Below, one piece after another: positions 1-6,350 of a stretch of DNA of 6,587 bases (positions are counted from its first letter, which is position 1; the number at the start of each line of letters is the position of its first letter). The stretch covers positions 1 to 6,587 of the forward strand of contig CALKVR010000564.1 in assembly GCA_938004815.1 (NCBI GenBank), in the 5' to 3' direction. This stretch comes from an uncultured Polyangiaceae bacterium. GTDB taxonomy: Bacteria > Myxococcota_A > Polyangia > Polyangiales > Polyangiaceae. The notes under the pieces were generated by a model. It had not been told where the DNA came from, did not search any database, and saw only the letters and a program-made list of their open reading frames with translations. The translations under genes were made by a program, and so were the position numbers.

Positions 1-13
1 CGCTTCTCGTCCT

Positions 14-38
14 CCCCCCTCAACGCAGCTGAGGGGGG
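14..38 (-). terminator. Perfect stem-loop downstream of the esterase gene, possible terminator
   Basis: CCCCCCTCA (14-22) and TGAGGGGGG (30-38) are exact reverse complements: a 9-bp stem with a 7-nt loop. It begins 67 bases past the stop codon of the esterase lipoprotein gene and is the only strong hairpin there. Neither strand has a T-run after the stem, so it is not a canonical intrinsic terminator. It could act as a U-less or Rho-assisted terminator, a 3'-end stabiliser, or a bidirectional one if a convergent gene lies to the left. A run of seven G follows at 41-47. Nothing else is recognisable in bases 1-105. Confidence 0.45.
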
Positions 39-105
39 CCGGGGGGGTGAAAGCGCAGCAACAGCGCCACCCAGCGGCGTAACCTCGCCCAATTTCAGCA
101 GACTG

Positions 106-1140
106 TTAGGGCATCGGGTGCGCGTCGAAGAACTCGAGCATCGCGGCCGACGCCGAGATGTCCATGTTGACGGTCCCGAGGGGGCCCGCCGACATGCCGC
201 CGGGCCACTGGTGGCCGCCGCCGTCGAGGGTGCACAGCGTGACGCTCGCGTCGGCCTGGCAGCCGCCGTAGGTCTCGCAGAGCGCGTCGCCCATGTCGAA
301 GGTAACGGTGGGCGTATCGCCGCAACCGTTGGTGTCGGACCAGAACGACGCGTTCTCGGGGGCCGAGACCGCGCCGCCGGCGCCGCCGCCGTTGTAGGGC
401 ACGATGAAGTCGCTCGTGCCGTGGAACTCGATCATGGGCACGGGGCGCGACGGGGTGCACGGGTCGAACGCGAGCGGGCCCGCGACGGGGCCGATCGCGG
501 CGATGCGGTCCGAGAGCTCACAGGCAAGCCGGTTGGACAGCATGCCTCCGTTGGAGAAGCCGGCCGCGTACACGCGCTTCGGGTCGATGCAGTACGCAGC
601 GTCCACGGCGTCGATCATCGCACCGACGAAGCCCACGTCATCGACGCCCTGCGTCGCCGCCGAGCCGCAACAGCTGCCCGCGTTCCAGCTGTTCGAGACC
701 CCTTGTGCGTACACGACGACGTAGCCGGCCGCGTCGGCGGCGGGCGTCATCAGGGTCACGTTCTCGATTTGGTCGTTCGTCTGTGTGTAGCCGTGAAAGA
801 TCAACACGACAGGCATGCCGACAGAACCGTCATAACCGGGTGGCGCGTGCACGCGGAAATCGCGCGTGTCGCCGTCGTGGTCGACGGTGTAGTCCATGTC
901 GCCTGCGGCCCCCGTCTTGCCCTGACACGTCACCCCGCCGCCGCTGCTCGAGCTCGTCTGGCCGGTCGAGCTCGACGTCGTCGTCGAGCCCGACGCCGAC
1001 GAGCTCTGAGCGTCGGCGCCCGTCGATGACGCGACAGCAGCGCCGGTCGACGCCGACGCGCCACCGCCCGTCCCGGTGGCGCCCCCGTCGTCGGAGCACG
1101 CGAAGAGGAACACGACGCCCGACAACAGAACGCTGCGCAT
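106..1140 (-). CDS. Secreted esterase lipoprotein, PHB depolymerase / feruloyl esterase-like (LpqC-type)
   Basis: The 344-aa product is a predicted exported serine hydrolase. The start is ATG (1138-1140), with only a weak ribosome-binding site. Residues 1-14 form a short signal peptide ending in lipobox LFA-C, so Cys15 should be lipidated. Residues 16-70 are a low-complexity Ser/Thr/Gly/Ala tether; the catalytic domain follows. Visible landmarks are the oxyanion-loop HGY (116-118), a WNAGSCCG block (152-159) followed by GVDDVGFV, nucleophile elbow GFSNGG with Ser196, HGTSD with the probable acid Asp244, and GGGHQWPGG with His310. This order and the paired Cys are typical of COG3509-type enzymes (PHB depolymerase, feruloyl and acetylxylan esterases), which hydrolyse polyester or plant-polymer esters outside the cell. 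The real substrate cannot be told from sequence. It is the last gene of the minus-strand run, 74 bp after the larger hydrolase. The family call is firm; the substrate is open. Confidence 0.88.
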   Translation of the reverse strand: MRSVLLSGVVFLFACSDDGGATGTGGGASASTGAAVASSTGADAQSSSASGSTTTSSSTGQTSSSSGGGVTCQGKTGAAGDMDYTVDHDGDTRDFRVHAPPGYDGSVGMPVVLIFHGYTQTNDQIENVTLMTPAADAAGYVVVYAQGVSNSWNAGSCCGSAATQGVDDVGFVGAMIDAVDAAYCIDPKRVYAAGFSNGGMLSNRLACELSDRIAAIGPVAGPLAFDPCTPSRPVPMIEFHGTSDFIVPYNGGGAGGAVSAPENASFWSDTNGCGDTPTVTFDMGDALCETYGGCQADASVTLCTLDGGGHQWPGGMSAGPLGTVNMDISASAAMLEFFDAHPMP

Positions 1141-1158
1141 GGCCGAGAGACCTACTCC

Positions 1159-1180
1159 GGCTTCACGCGCGCGCGAAGCC
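1159..1180 (-). repeat. Inverted repeat just upstream of the esterase gene
   Basis: GGCTTC (1159-1164) and GAAGCC (1175-1180) are reverse complements enclosing a 10-base alternating CG loop. The hairpin lies 18 bases before the esterase ATG, in the leader. It has no T-run, so a terminator is unlikely; it could influence translation or mRNA processing. Confidence 0.4.
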
Positions 1181-1182
1181 TC

Positions 1183-1208
1183 GCCGGCAGCGCGCCGTCA
1201 GCGCCGGC
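1183..1208 (-). repeat. GCCGGC inverted repeat right after the large lipoprotein gene
   Basis: Two copies of the self-complementary hexamer GCCGGC (1183-1188 and 1203-1208) can pair across a 14-base loop. The repeat starts six bases past the TGA of the large hydrolase gene and is followed two bases later by the 1159-1180 hairpin. Two tandem GC-rich hairpins in a 74-bp gap suggest an intercistronic processing or partial-termination site. That role is an inference, because GC-rich DNA yields such repeats by chance. Confidence 0.35.
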
Positions 1209-1214
1209 TCGTAA

Positions 1215-3284
1215 TCATGGACACGGCGCAGCCCAGTCGGTCGTCGGCGCGACGATGACGGCCTGCCCGGTCTTCATGAACGAATCCCAAAAGCAGGCGT
1301 ACTGTCGCTTCACGTCGTCGCGGTGTGAGTAAATCGCGTGGGGGTCGTAGGGACCATCGGCGACGAACTGCACCGCCGCCCCGGTGTACGAGCCGCCTGC
1401 CTCGCTGGTCATGTTCTCTGCCACCGGGAACGGCAGCACGCCCCCGAGACCGGCAAGCTCGAGCGCGGTCTGCATCCCGGGCCACGCGCTGTCGCCCGCT
1501 TGGTGGTGGCCATACGCCAGCACGACGGCGTCGTAGACCGACGTGGGAAAGTATGAATCGTCTTTGCCGACGGGCTCGTAGATCGGGCGGACGGGGTGCC
1601 CCGGCAGCGGCTGCCGCGCGAGGCGCGGCATGTAGACGATCGGATCGGCCGGCTCGAGGCCCGCGGCGCCGATCGAGAGCGCGGGGTGCATGAACGTCGG
1701 CACGACCGACGTGCCGAGCACGAGGACGAGGAAGCCCGGGATCTGCCCGTCTCGAAGCTGGGTTTGACGGATGAAGTACGTCCAATGACCGCCGGCCCCG
1801 GTCGGGACGGCCGCGCCGAGGAGCGGCTCGGTCGCGCCGATCATGTTCGTGTACATACCGCCCATCGACTGGCCGGTGATCGCGAGCTTCGCCGGGTCGA
1901 AGCGGAACGCGGTCGCGCCCCCGGGCAGAGCGGCACCGCTGCACGCGGAGAGCAGCGCCGGTGGGATGCTCAGCTTGGAGATGGCCTCGACGAAGAGGCG
2001 CGCCTCGAGCGCGCCCTGACGGAACGTGTCGCGCATCGCCGCGAAGTTCTCGACGTTGAGGTACTCGTCCTCGGCCGCGCCCGGGAACCGCTCGGGGTTG
2101 AGCGGCATCGCGAAGCCCGCCATGGCGATGCCCTTGCTCGCGATCGGGAAAGCCGGCCCGATCGGCGTACCGGGCAGACCATCGTCGCCGACCGGGCGCA
2201 CCATCGCGATGCTGAACCCACCCGAGCCGTGCACGTTGATCACGAGCGGGTAGCCGGCTGCGGGCATGGTGGTGCGCGGGATCGTGACGGCGACTGGCGC
2301 GACCTCGGTGCGCTGCTGCACTGGGACACCGGCGGCGTCGAAGACCAAGCGCCCGTCGGTGTCGAACGGCGGCGTGCCGCCCTGAAACTGCGGGAGCGAG
2401 ACCGAGCCGCGCAGCACGCAGAGCTCGGGATGGACCTCCATCGCGTCGAAGGCGAGGCCGTCGATGGTGACGTCGTGAGCAGCGAGGACGCTGTCGCCGA
2501 TGCGGGCGAGATCGGTGACGACGTCGCCGGTGGTGAACACCGTCGCCGCCGCGATACCGGCCGTGGGCTGGCCCGCCGACGCGAGCGCCTCGCGCAGCGG
2601 GGCGTAGACGGCCGCCGCTCGTTTCTCGTTCTCGGTCTGCCCGGCGCCGTCGAGCACCCGCTGAAAGACGGGGTTCTGGGCGGCCGGCTTGCCGTCGTCA
2701 CCCGTCGCCGCGGTCGTGACGAGCGCGGCGTACGTCGTCGCGGGGCGAAGGACGAACCCGGGGCGAGGGGCGATCGAGACGACGTGCTCCGGCGTGTACG
2801 GGTCGGGCTGATGCGTCTGCACGACCACCGGGATGCGCTTGCCGCGATCGGGGGAATCAGGGTCGACGTCGACGAGGGCGAACGGCTCGCTCGGCCCCGC
2901 GAGGACGGTCTCCGGGTCGCGCGGCGAGAGCGGCAGCGTGAACCGAAAGTGCGCGACCGGGATCACCGAGAAGCCGAGGTTCTGCGACGCGTTCGCGACG
3001 AGCCCGACGACGGGCGGCGCCTGGGCGGGGTTGGGGAACCCGCGGAGATCCGGGCGGCCCTCCGCGTCGAGGCGCAAATCGTTGGGATACGGGAGCTGAT
3101 AGAAGTTTTCGGGGTTGGTGAGGTCGGCCTCGGGGTCGAACACGAACATCGGCCCGGAAGGCCCAGGGGGCGTGCCCGTAGCGGCGTCATCGCCGCACCC
3201 CAGCGAAAGCCCCAAGACGAGCGCCATCTCCACGTAGTGGAGGGGGTACCGGGGGAGGAAGGAGCGGAGCGCGGCGCGAAGCAA
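1215..3284 (-). CDS. VolA-like alpha/beta-hydrolase lipoprotein (putative surface lipase/esterase)
   Basis: The 689-aa product is a predicted exported lipoprotein. The preferred start is TTG (3282-3284), because GAGGT sits six bases upstream. The n-region then has three Arg before the hydrophobic stretch ALVLGLSLG (21-29), and Cys30 is the likely lipidated residue. Starting at ATG 3227 would leave a signal of only ten residues with no positive charge. Residues 46-86 (VFDP, then PYPND, then a 'G-P-D-L' turn) resemble the N-terminal domain of bacterial virulence-factor lipases such as Vibrio VolA. An 'L-R-P-A-T-T-Y' strand (179-185) fits the same architecture. The hydrolase domain shows VHGSGG (351-356, oxyanion region) and nucleophile elbow GQSMGG with Ser473. 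Asp575 or Asp576 and His649 are plausible acid and base residues. It probably cleaves lipid or other esters at the cell surface. The hydrolase fold is well supported; the VolA relationship is a motif-level inference. Confidence 0.78.
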   Translation of the reverse strand: MLRAALRSFLPRYPLHYVEMALVLGLSLGCGDDAATGTPPGPSGPMFVFDPEADLTNPENFYQLPYPNDLRLDAEGRPDLRGFPNPAQAPPVVGLVANASQNLGFSVIPVAHFRFTLPLSPRDPETVLAGPSEPFALVDVDPDSPDRGKRIPVVVQTHQPDPYTPEHVVSIAPRPGFVLRPATTYAALVTTAATGDDGKPAAQNPVFQRVLDGAGQTENEKRAAAVYAPLREALASAGQPTAGIAAATVFTTGDVVTDLARIGDSVLAAHDVTIDGLAFDAMEVHPELCVLRGSVSLPQFQGGTPPFDTDGRLVFDAAGVPVQQRTEVAPVAVTIPRTTMPAAGYPLVINVHGSGGFSIAMVRPVGDDGLPGTPIGPAFPIASKGIAMAGFAMPLNPERFPGAAEDEYLNVENFAAMRDTFRQGALEARLFVEAISKLSIPPALLSACSGAALPGGATAFRFDPAKLAITGQSMGGMYTNMIGATEPLLGAAVPTGAGGHWTYFIRQTQLRDGQIPGFLVLVLGTSVVPTFMHPALSIGAAGLEPADPIVYMPRLARQPLPGHPVRPIYEPVGKDDSYFPTSVYDAVVLAYGHHQAGDSAWPGMQTALELAGLGGVLPFPVAENMTSEAGGSYTGAAVQFVADGPYDPHAIYSHRDDVKRQYACFWDSFMKTGQAVIVAPTTDWAAPCP
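3228..3242 (-). repeat. Short perfect inverted repeat within the signal-peptide coding region
   Basis: CTCCAC (3228-3233), loop GTA, and GTGGAG (3237-3242) form a perfect 6-bp-arm hairpin directly before the internal ATG at 3227. It hides the GGAG next to that ATG, which also argues against internal initiation. It may be a chance product of GC-rich coding sequence. Confidence 0.35.
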
Positions 3285-3290
3285 GTTGCT

Positions 3291-3295
3291 ACCTC
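3291..3295 (-). promoter_or_regulatory. Ribosome-binding site setting the TTG start of the large lipoprotein
   Basis: On the minus strand GAGGT lies six bases before the TTG at 3284-3282, an ideal Shine-Dalgarno spacing. It falls in the 29-bp gap after the dikinase-regulator stop codon, so the two genes are probably translated from one mRNA. It supports the TTG start over the internal ATG. Confidence 0.6.
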
Positions 3296-3313
3296 ACTGT
3301 CTCGGCAACGCCG

Positions 3314-4150
3314 TCACGCCGAGATCGTGCTGATGCTCGCGGGGAGGCGCTCGCGCAGCGTCTCGAGGACGATCACCGCCGTCTCTTCGACGGCGCGACC
3401 GGTCACGTCCACGACTGGGTAGTTGCGCTCGCGGAAGATGCCCTCGGCGTAGTCGAGCTCTTCACGGACGTGCTCGCGCATGCCGTAGTTCGTCTCGACC
3501 GGCATCCCCAGCTGCCGCAACCGCGCCTGGCGAATCTCGCAGAGCTGATCGATGCCGATGGTGAGGCCGACGACACGATCTTGCGGCGCCTCTTTCAGCT
3601 CGTAGGGGAGCGCAGCCCCGAGCACGAGGGGCAGGTTCGCGACCTTGAGCCCCCGCTGGGCGAGGAGGAGCGAGAGCGGCGTCTTGGAGGTGCGCGAAAC
3701 CCCGACGAGGACGATGTCGGCCTTCTTGAAGTTGCGCGGATCTTTGCCGTCGTCGCTCTTGACCGCGAACTCGACGGCCTCGATGCGCCGGAAGTACTCT
3801 TCGGACAGGGGGAGCAGGGCGCTCGGCATCCCGATCGGCTCGCGACCGAGGAACGCCCCCAGCTTGCCGATGAGCGAGCCGATCACGTCGAGCGCGTCGA
3901 CGCGTAGCTCGGCCGTCATCTGGTGGATGAACTCTCGCAGGTCGGGCGCGACGACGGTGAAGACGAGGAGAGCGCCCTCGCGCGCGGCCCGCTCGACGAT
4001 CGGCCGCGCGACCTCTTGCGTGCGCACCCGAGTGTGAAGCCGTATCTGAGCGCCACTTTTGGGAAACTGCAGGAGGGCCGCGCGTACGACCTTCTCGGCC
4101 GTCTCGCCGGTCGAGTCGCTGAGGACGTCGATGTATTTGCCTTCTTCCAC
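3314..4150 (-). CDS. ppsR: Pyruvate,phosphate dikinase / PEP synthase regulatory protein (DUF299 kinase-pyrophosphorylase)
   Basis: The 278-aa product matches the usual length (about 270-280) of the DUF299 family. These cytoplasmic bifunctional enzymes inactivate a dikinase by ADP-dependent Thr phosphorylation and reactivate it by Pi-dependent dephosphorylation that releases pyrophosphate, so setting flux between pyruvate and PEP. Diagnostic blocks are all present: the N-terminal 'LSDSTGETAE' (10-19), 'RRIEAVEFAV..DDG' (121-135), the P-loop-like GVSRTSKTP (150-158), 'KVANLPLV' (169-176), 'GLTIGIDQLCEIRQ' (195-208) and the C-terminal 'YAEGIF' to 'DVTGRAVEETA' (234-258). The start is GTG, chosen because an in-frame TAA lies directly before it. 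Its ribosome-binding site is weak (a distant AGGTGG). No dikinase gene lies in this window, so whether the target is PPDK or PEP synthase is undecided and the symbol is provisional. It sits 40 bp after dnaJ and 29 bp before the lipoprotein gene. Confidence 0.93.
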   Translation of the reverse strand: MEEGKYIDVLSDSTGETAEKVVRAALLQFPKSGAQIRLHTRVRTQEVARPIVERAAREGALLVFTVVAPDLREFIHQMTAELRVDALDVIGSLIGKLGAFLGREPIGMPSALLPLSEEYFRRIEAVEFAVKSDDGKDPRNFKKADIVLVGVSRTSKTPLSLLLAQRGLKVANLPLVLGAALPYELKEAPQDRVVGLTIGIDQLCEIRQARLRQLGMPVETNYGMREHVREELDYAEGIFRERNYPVVDVTGRAVEETAVIVLETLRERLPASISTISA

Positions 4151-4164
4151 TTACCCCGAGCCTA

Positions 4165-4183
4165 CCACCTTTGGTTTCGGTGG
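4165..4183 (-). repeat. Small inverted repeat in the dnaJ-ppsR gap
   Basis: CCACC (4165-4169) and GGTGG (4179-4183) flank a 9-base loop in the 40-bp gap. On the mRNA the 3' arm is the GGTGG of AGGTGG, the only purine-rich element upstream of the GTG start of the regulator gene, so folding could hide it. The 5-bp stem is weak and the role is speculative. Confidence 0.25.
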
Positions 4184-4190
4184 GGGCGGC

Positions 4191-5315
4191 TCACACGTCT
4201 TGCCCGGCCCCGAAGAAGCTCTTCAGCTTCTCCATGAAAGACGGCTCTGCCCGCGCGGGCTGGATCTTGTTGCCGAGGGCGTGCGCGAGCTCTTCGATGA
4301 GGCGCTTCTGCTCGGCGTCGACCTGACGCGGCACGTCGACCGTGATCTCGACCAGCTGATCACCCCGCCCGGCCATCATTCGCTTGGGCACCCCCTTGCC
4401 GCGGATCCGCAGCACAGTGCCGGGCTGCGTCCCGTGAGGGATTCGAAGCCGACCGCGGCCGTCGAGGGTCGGCACCTCGACGTCGCCTCCGAGCACCGCC
4501 TGCGGGAACGAGATGGGGAGCGAGCAGACGATGTCGTCACCGACGCGGCGAAATACCTCGTGGGGCTGGACGCGAATGATGAGCTCGAGGTCGCCGGCGG
4601 GGCGGTCGGCCCGCGCGTAGTTGCCGCCGCGCTCGACGAGACGGGTCGCGCCGTTCTCGACCCCGGCCGGGATCGTGATCTCGATCGTCCGCTCTTTCGG
4701 GACGACGCCGGGGCCGCGGCAAACCTTGCAAGGGTTGGTGATGATCCGCCCCGTGCCCTTGCACGGTGCGCACGTGCGCTCGATGGCGATGGGGAGCACG
4801 CCCTGCTGCACGCGCACGCGACCGCGACCCTTGCATGCCGCGCACGCCTCGGGCGAGCTGCCCTCGGCCGAGCCGTTGCCGCCGCACCCGGTGCACGGCT
4901 CGACGCGCTCGTAGGTGAGCTCTTTCGTGCAGCCGAAAGCGGCCTCTTCGAACGCGATCTTCACCTCTTTCTGGAGGGGCGGCGTCTGGCCGACCTTGAT
5001 GCCGAGCACGCTCAGGAGGTCGCCGAAGATCCCGTCGATGTTGATCTCGGAGAAGTCGAAGTTCACCCCGCCCGGGAACGGCCCCGACGCGCCCGGCCGG
5101 CCGTCGCTCACGCCGAACCGATCGAACATCTCGCGCTTCTTCGGATCGCTGAGGATCTGGGGGGCGGCGTTGAGCTCCTTGAAGCGTTGGACCGCCGACG
5201 GGTCGCCCGGGTTCTTGTCAGGATGATGCTTCGCGGCGAGCTTGCGGAAGGCCGCCTTGATGTCGTCCTGGGTGGCCGACCGATCGACCCCGAGGACCGT
5301 GTACGGGTCTTTCAA
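4191..5315 (-). CDS. dnaJ: Chaperone protein DnaJ (type I, Hsp40)
   Basis: The 374-aa product is a full-length type I J-protein (E. coli DnaJ is 376 aa). It is a cytoplasmic co-chaperone that delivers substrates to DnaK and stimulates its ATPase. The J-domain covers about residues 1-68, with the essential HPD at 31-33. The linker at 69-105 has few Gly-Phe repeats. All four zinc motifs are intact: CTGCGGNG (141-148), CAACKGRG (158-165), CAPCKGTG (182-189) and CKVCRGPG (196-203). C-terminal substrate-binding domains follow to about 330, then a short tail. The start is TTG (5313-5315), with GGAG seven bases upstream; no better start exists nearby. One oddity is Pro52 in J-domain helix III, where the family usually has Tyr (AYEVL; here APQIL). 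No dnaK or grpE is adjacent, so this may be one of several DnaJ paralogues. It lies 51 bp after the ATP-grasp gene and 40 bp before the dikinase regulator. Confidence 0.95.
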   Translation of the reverse strand: MKDPYTVLGVDRSATQDDIKAAFRKLAAKHHPDKNPGDPSAVQRFKELNAAPQILSDPKKREMFDRFGVSDGRPGASGPFPGGVNFDFSEINIDGIFGDLLSVLGIKVGQTPPLQKEVKIAFEEAAFGCTKELTYERVEPCTGCGGNGSAEGSSPEACAACKGRGRVRVQQGVLPIAIERTCAPCKGTGRIITNPCKVCRGPGVVPKERTIEITIPAGVENGATRLVERGGNYARADRPAGDLELIIRVQPHEVFRRVGDDIVCSLPISFPQAVLGGDVEVPTLDGRGRLRIPHGTQPGTVLRIRGKGVPKRMMAGRGDQLVEITVDVPRQVDAEQKRLIEELAHALGNKIQPARAEPSFMEKLKSFFGAGQDV

Positions 5316-5322
5316 CGTTTTG

Positions 5323-5334
5323 CTCCGGCCGGAG
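5323..5334 (-). promoter_or_regulatory. Palindrome overlapping the dnaJ ribosome-binding site
   Basis: CTCCGGCCGGAG is a perfect 12-bp palindrome. On the minus strand its last four bases, GGAG, are the Shine-Dalgarno sequence, seven bases before the TTG start of dnaJ. In RNA the CUCC half can pair with GGAG around a GGCC loop and so reduce ribosome access. As DNA it could also be a dyad operator. The sequence is directly visible; the regulatory role is inferred. Confidence 0.4.
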
Positions 5335-5366
5335 GCCCTTCTCGTAGCACCGATCGGGGCGGGCCG

Positions 5367-6350
5367 TCAGGGGCGCTTGCCCGGCAAAAAGTCGGAAAAA
5401 TGCGCGCCAAACACCGGGGCCTCGCCGGCGAGGCGAATCACCAGGTCGGCCATCTTGTCCACCACCCACGCGAACTTGTCGGGGCCGAGCGACGAGATGT
5501 CGAAGTCGGGCGCGCTGTTCATGTAGTCGATGGCGTAAGGCACGCCGTCCCGGATCGCGAACTCGACCGTGTTCATGTCGTAGCCCAGCGCGTCGCAGAG
5601 GAGCGTCGCCTCGCGCCGGACGCGCGCCTCGAGCTCGGGCGATAGCGGAGCCATCGTCTCGTGGGCTCGCCCGTATCGCTCGAAGTGGCCGAGGCGCGGG
5701 TCCCACAAAGCTGGCAAGACATCCTGACGACCGACGACGATGCAGCGGACGTACTGGGTCCACTCGATGCCCTCTTGCACGATCATCGTCTGCCGGCCGC
5801 TCTTGTCGTACGCGCGCCAGAGCTCCTCGAGGCTGGTCACGCGCGACACGTCCTTGAAGCCTCCGCCCCAGTGGGGCTTGATGAACATCGGAAACCCGAA
5901 GTCGCGCACCAGGCCCTCCCAGTCGAGCGGGTAGCCGAGGTTCGTGAGCGACGCGGCGCTCACGTCGTCGCCGTAAGCCTTGGAGGGGAGCACCGCCGTC
6001 TTGGGCACCGCGATCCCCAGTCGCCGGGCGAGGGCCGCGTTGAAGAGCTTGTCGTCGGCGATGCGCCAGAAGGGGTTGTTGACGACGCGCGCGCCCTCGA
6101 GCTGCGCGAGCTTGAGGACCGGCTGGTAGCAGGTGATATCGTGGGAGATGCGGTCGACGAGCACGTCGTAGCGCGGCGGGGCGTCGATGCGCGTGATGTC
6201 GAGCTTGGCGTACTCGCAGGCGACGCCTGTCTCCCGGCGGTTCACTTCGGCGACCAGCGCGTCGGGGAACGAACGCTCGCGACCAACGAGGATGCCGACG
6301 CGCTTCGAGGCGGACGAGGGGCTGACCATGGCGGCGCGAGGGTAGTACAT
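5367..6350 (-). CDS. ATP-grasp domain ligase, RimK-like, substrate unknown
   Basis: The 327-aa product is predicted to be a cytoplasmic ATP-grasp enzyme joining a carboxylate to an amine (or similar nucleophile) through an acyl-phosphate. The start chosen is ATG 6350, with GAGG nine bases upstream and the fold beginning soon after (KRVGILVGRE, 16-25). The frame stays open upstream to 6449, but that adds an Arg/Ser-rich leader with no ribosome-binding site and would crowd the divergent gene. Landmarks are ADDKLF (98-103, start of the central domain), FIKPHWGGG (156-164) with ATP-binding Lys158, the adenine-region 'MIVQEGI' (189-195), and NTVEF (260-264) followed by IDYMN (274-278), supplying probable metal ligands Glu263, Asp275 and Asn278. 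The last acidic site reads D-x-x-N rather than the more common E-x-N. RimK-type glutamate ligases are the closest recognisable relatives. No partner enzyme lies beside it. The superfamily is confident; the reaction is not known. Confidence 0.82.
   Translation of the reverse strand: MYYPRAAMVSPSSASKRVGILVGRERSFPDALVAEVNRRETGVACEYAKLDITRIDAPPRYDVLVDRISHDITCYQPVLKLAQLEGARVVNNPFWRIADDKLFNAALARRLGIAVPKTAVLPSKAYGDDVSAASLTNLGYPLDWEGLVRDFGFPMFIKPHWGGGFKDVSRVTSLEELWRAYDKSGRQTMIVQEGIEWTQYVRCIVVGRQDVLPALWDPRLGHFERYGRAHETMAPLSPELEARVRREATLLCDALGYDMNTVEFAIRDGVPYAIDYMNSAPDFDISSLGPDKFAWVVDKMADLVIRLAGEAPVFGAHFSDFLPGKRP

Noticed and set aside
118..1029. Plus-strand open frame opposite the esterase gene
   Set aside because: Arg/Ala/Val/Gly-rich translation without motifs. 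The minus strand has lipobox, tether and full catalytic triad.
1215..3227. Internal ATG (3227) as the start of the large lipoprotein
   Set aside because: It leaves a signal of ten residues without a positive charge, and the GGAG abuts the ATG with no spacing. The upstream TTG has a good site at ideal distance.
1596..3422. Plus-strand open frame of 608 codons opposite the large lipoprotein gene
   Set aside because: Its translation is dominated by Arg, Glu, Asp, His and Gly with no recognisable domain. The opposite strand encodes a coherent lipoprotein hydrolase. Long antisense frames are expected in very GC-rich genes.
4059..5645. Plus-strand open frame of 528 codons opposite dnaJ
   Set aside because: Low-complexity charged composition, no motifs, and it crosses several genes that are clearly real on the other strand.
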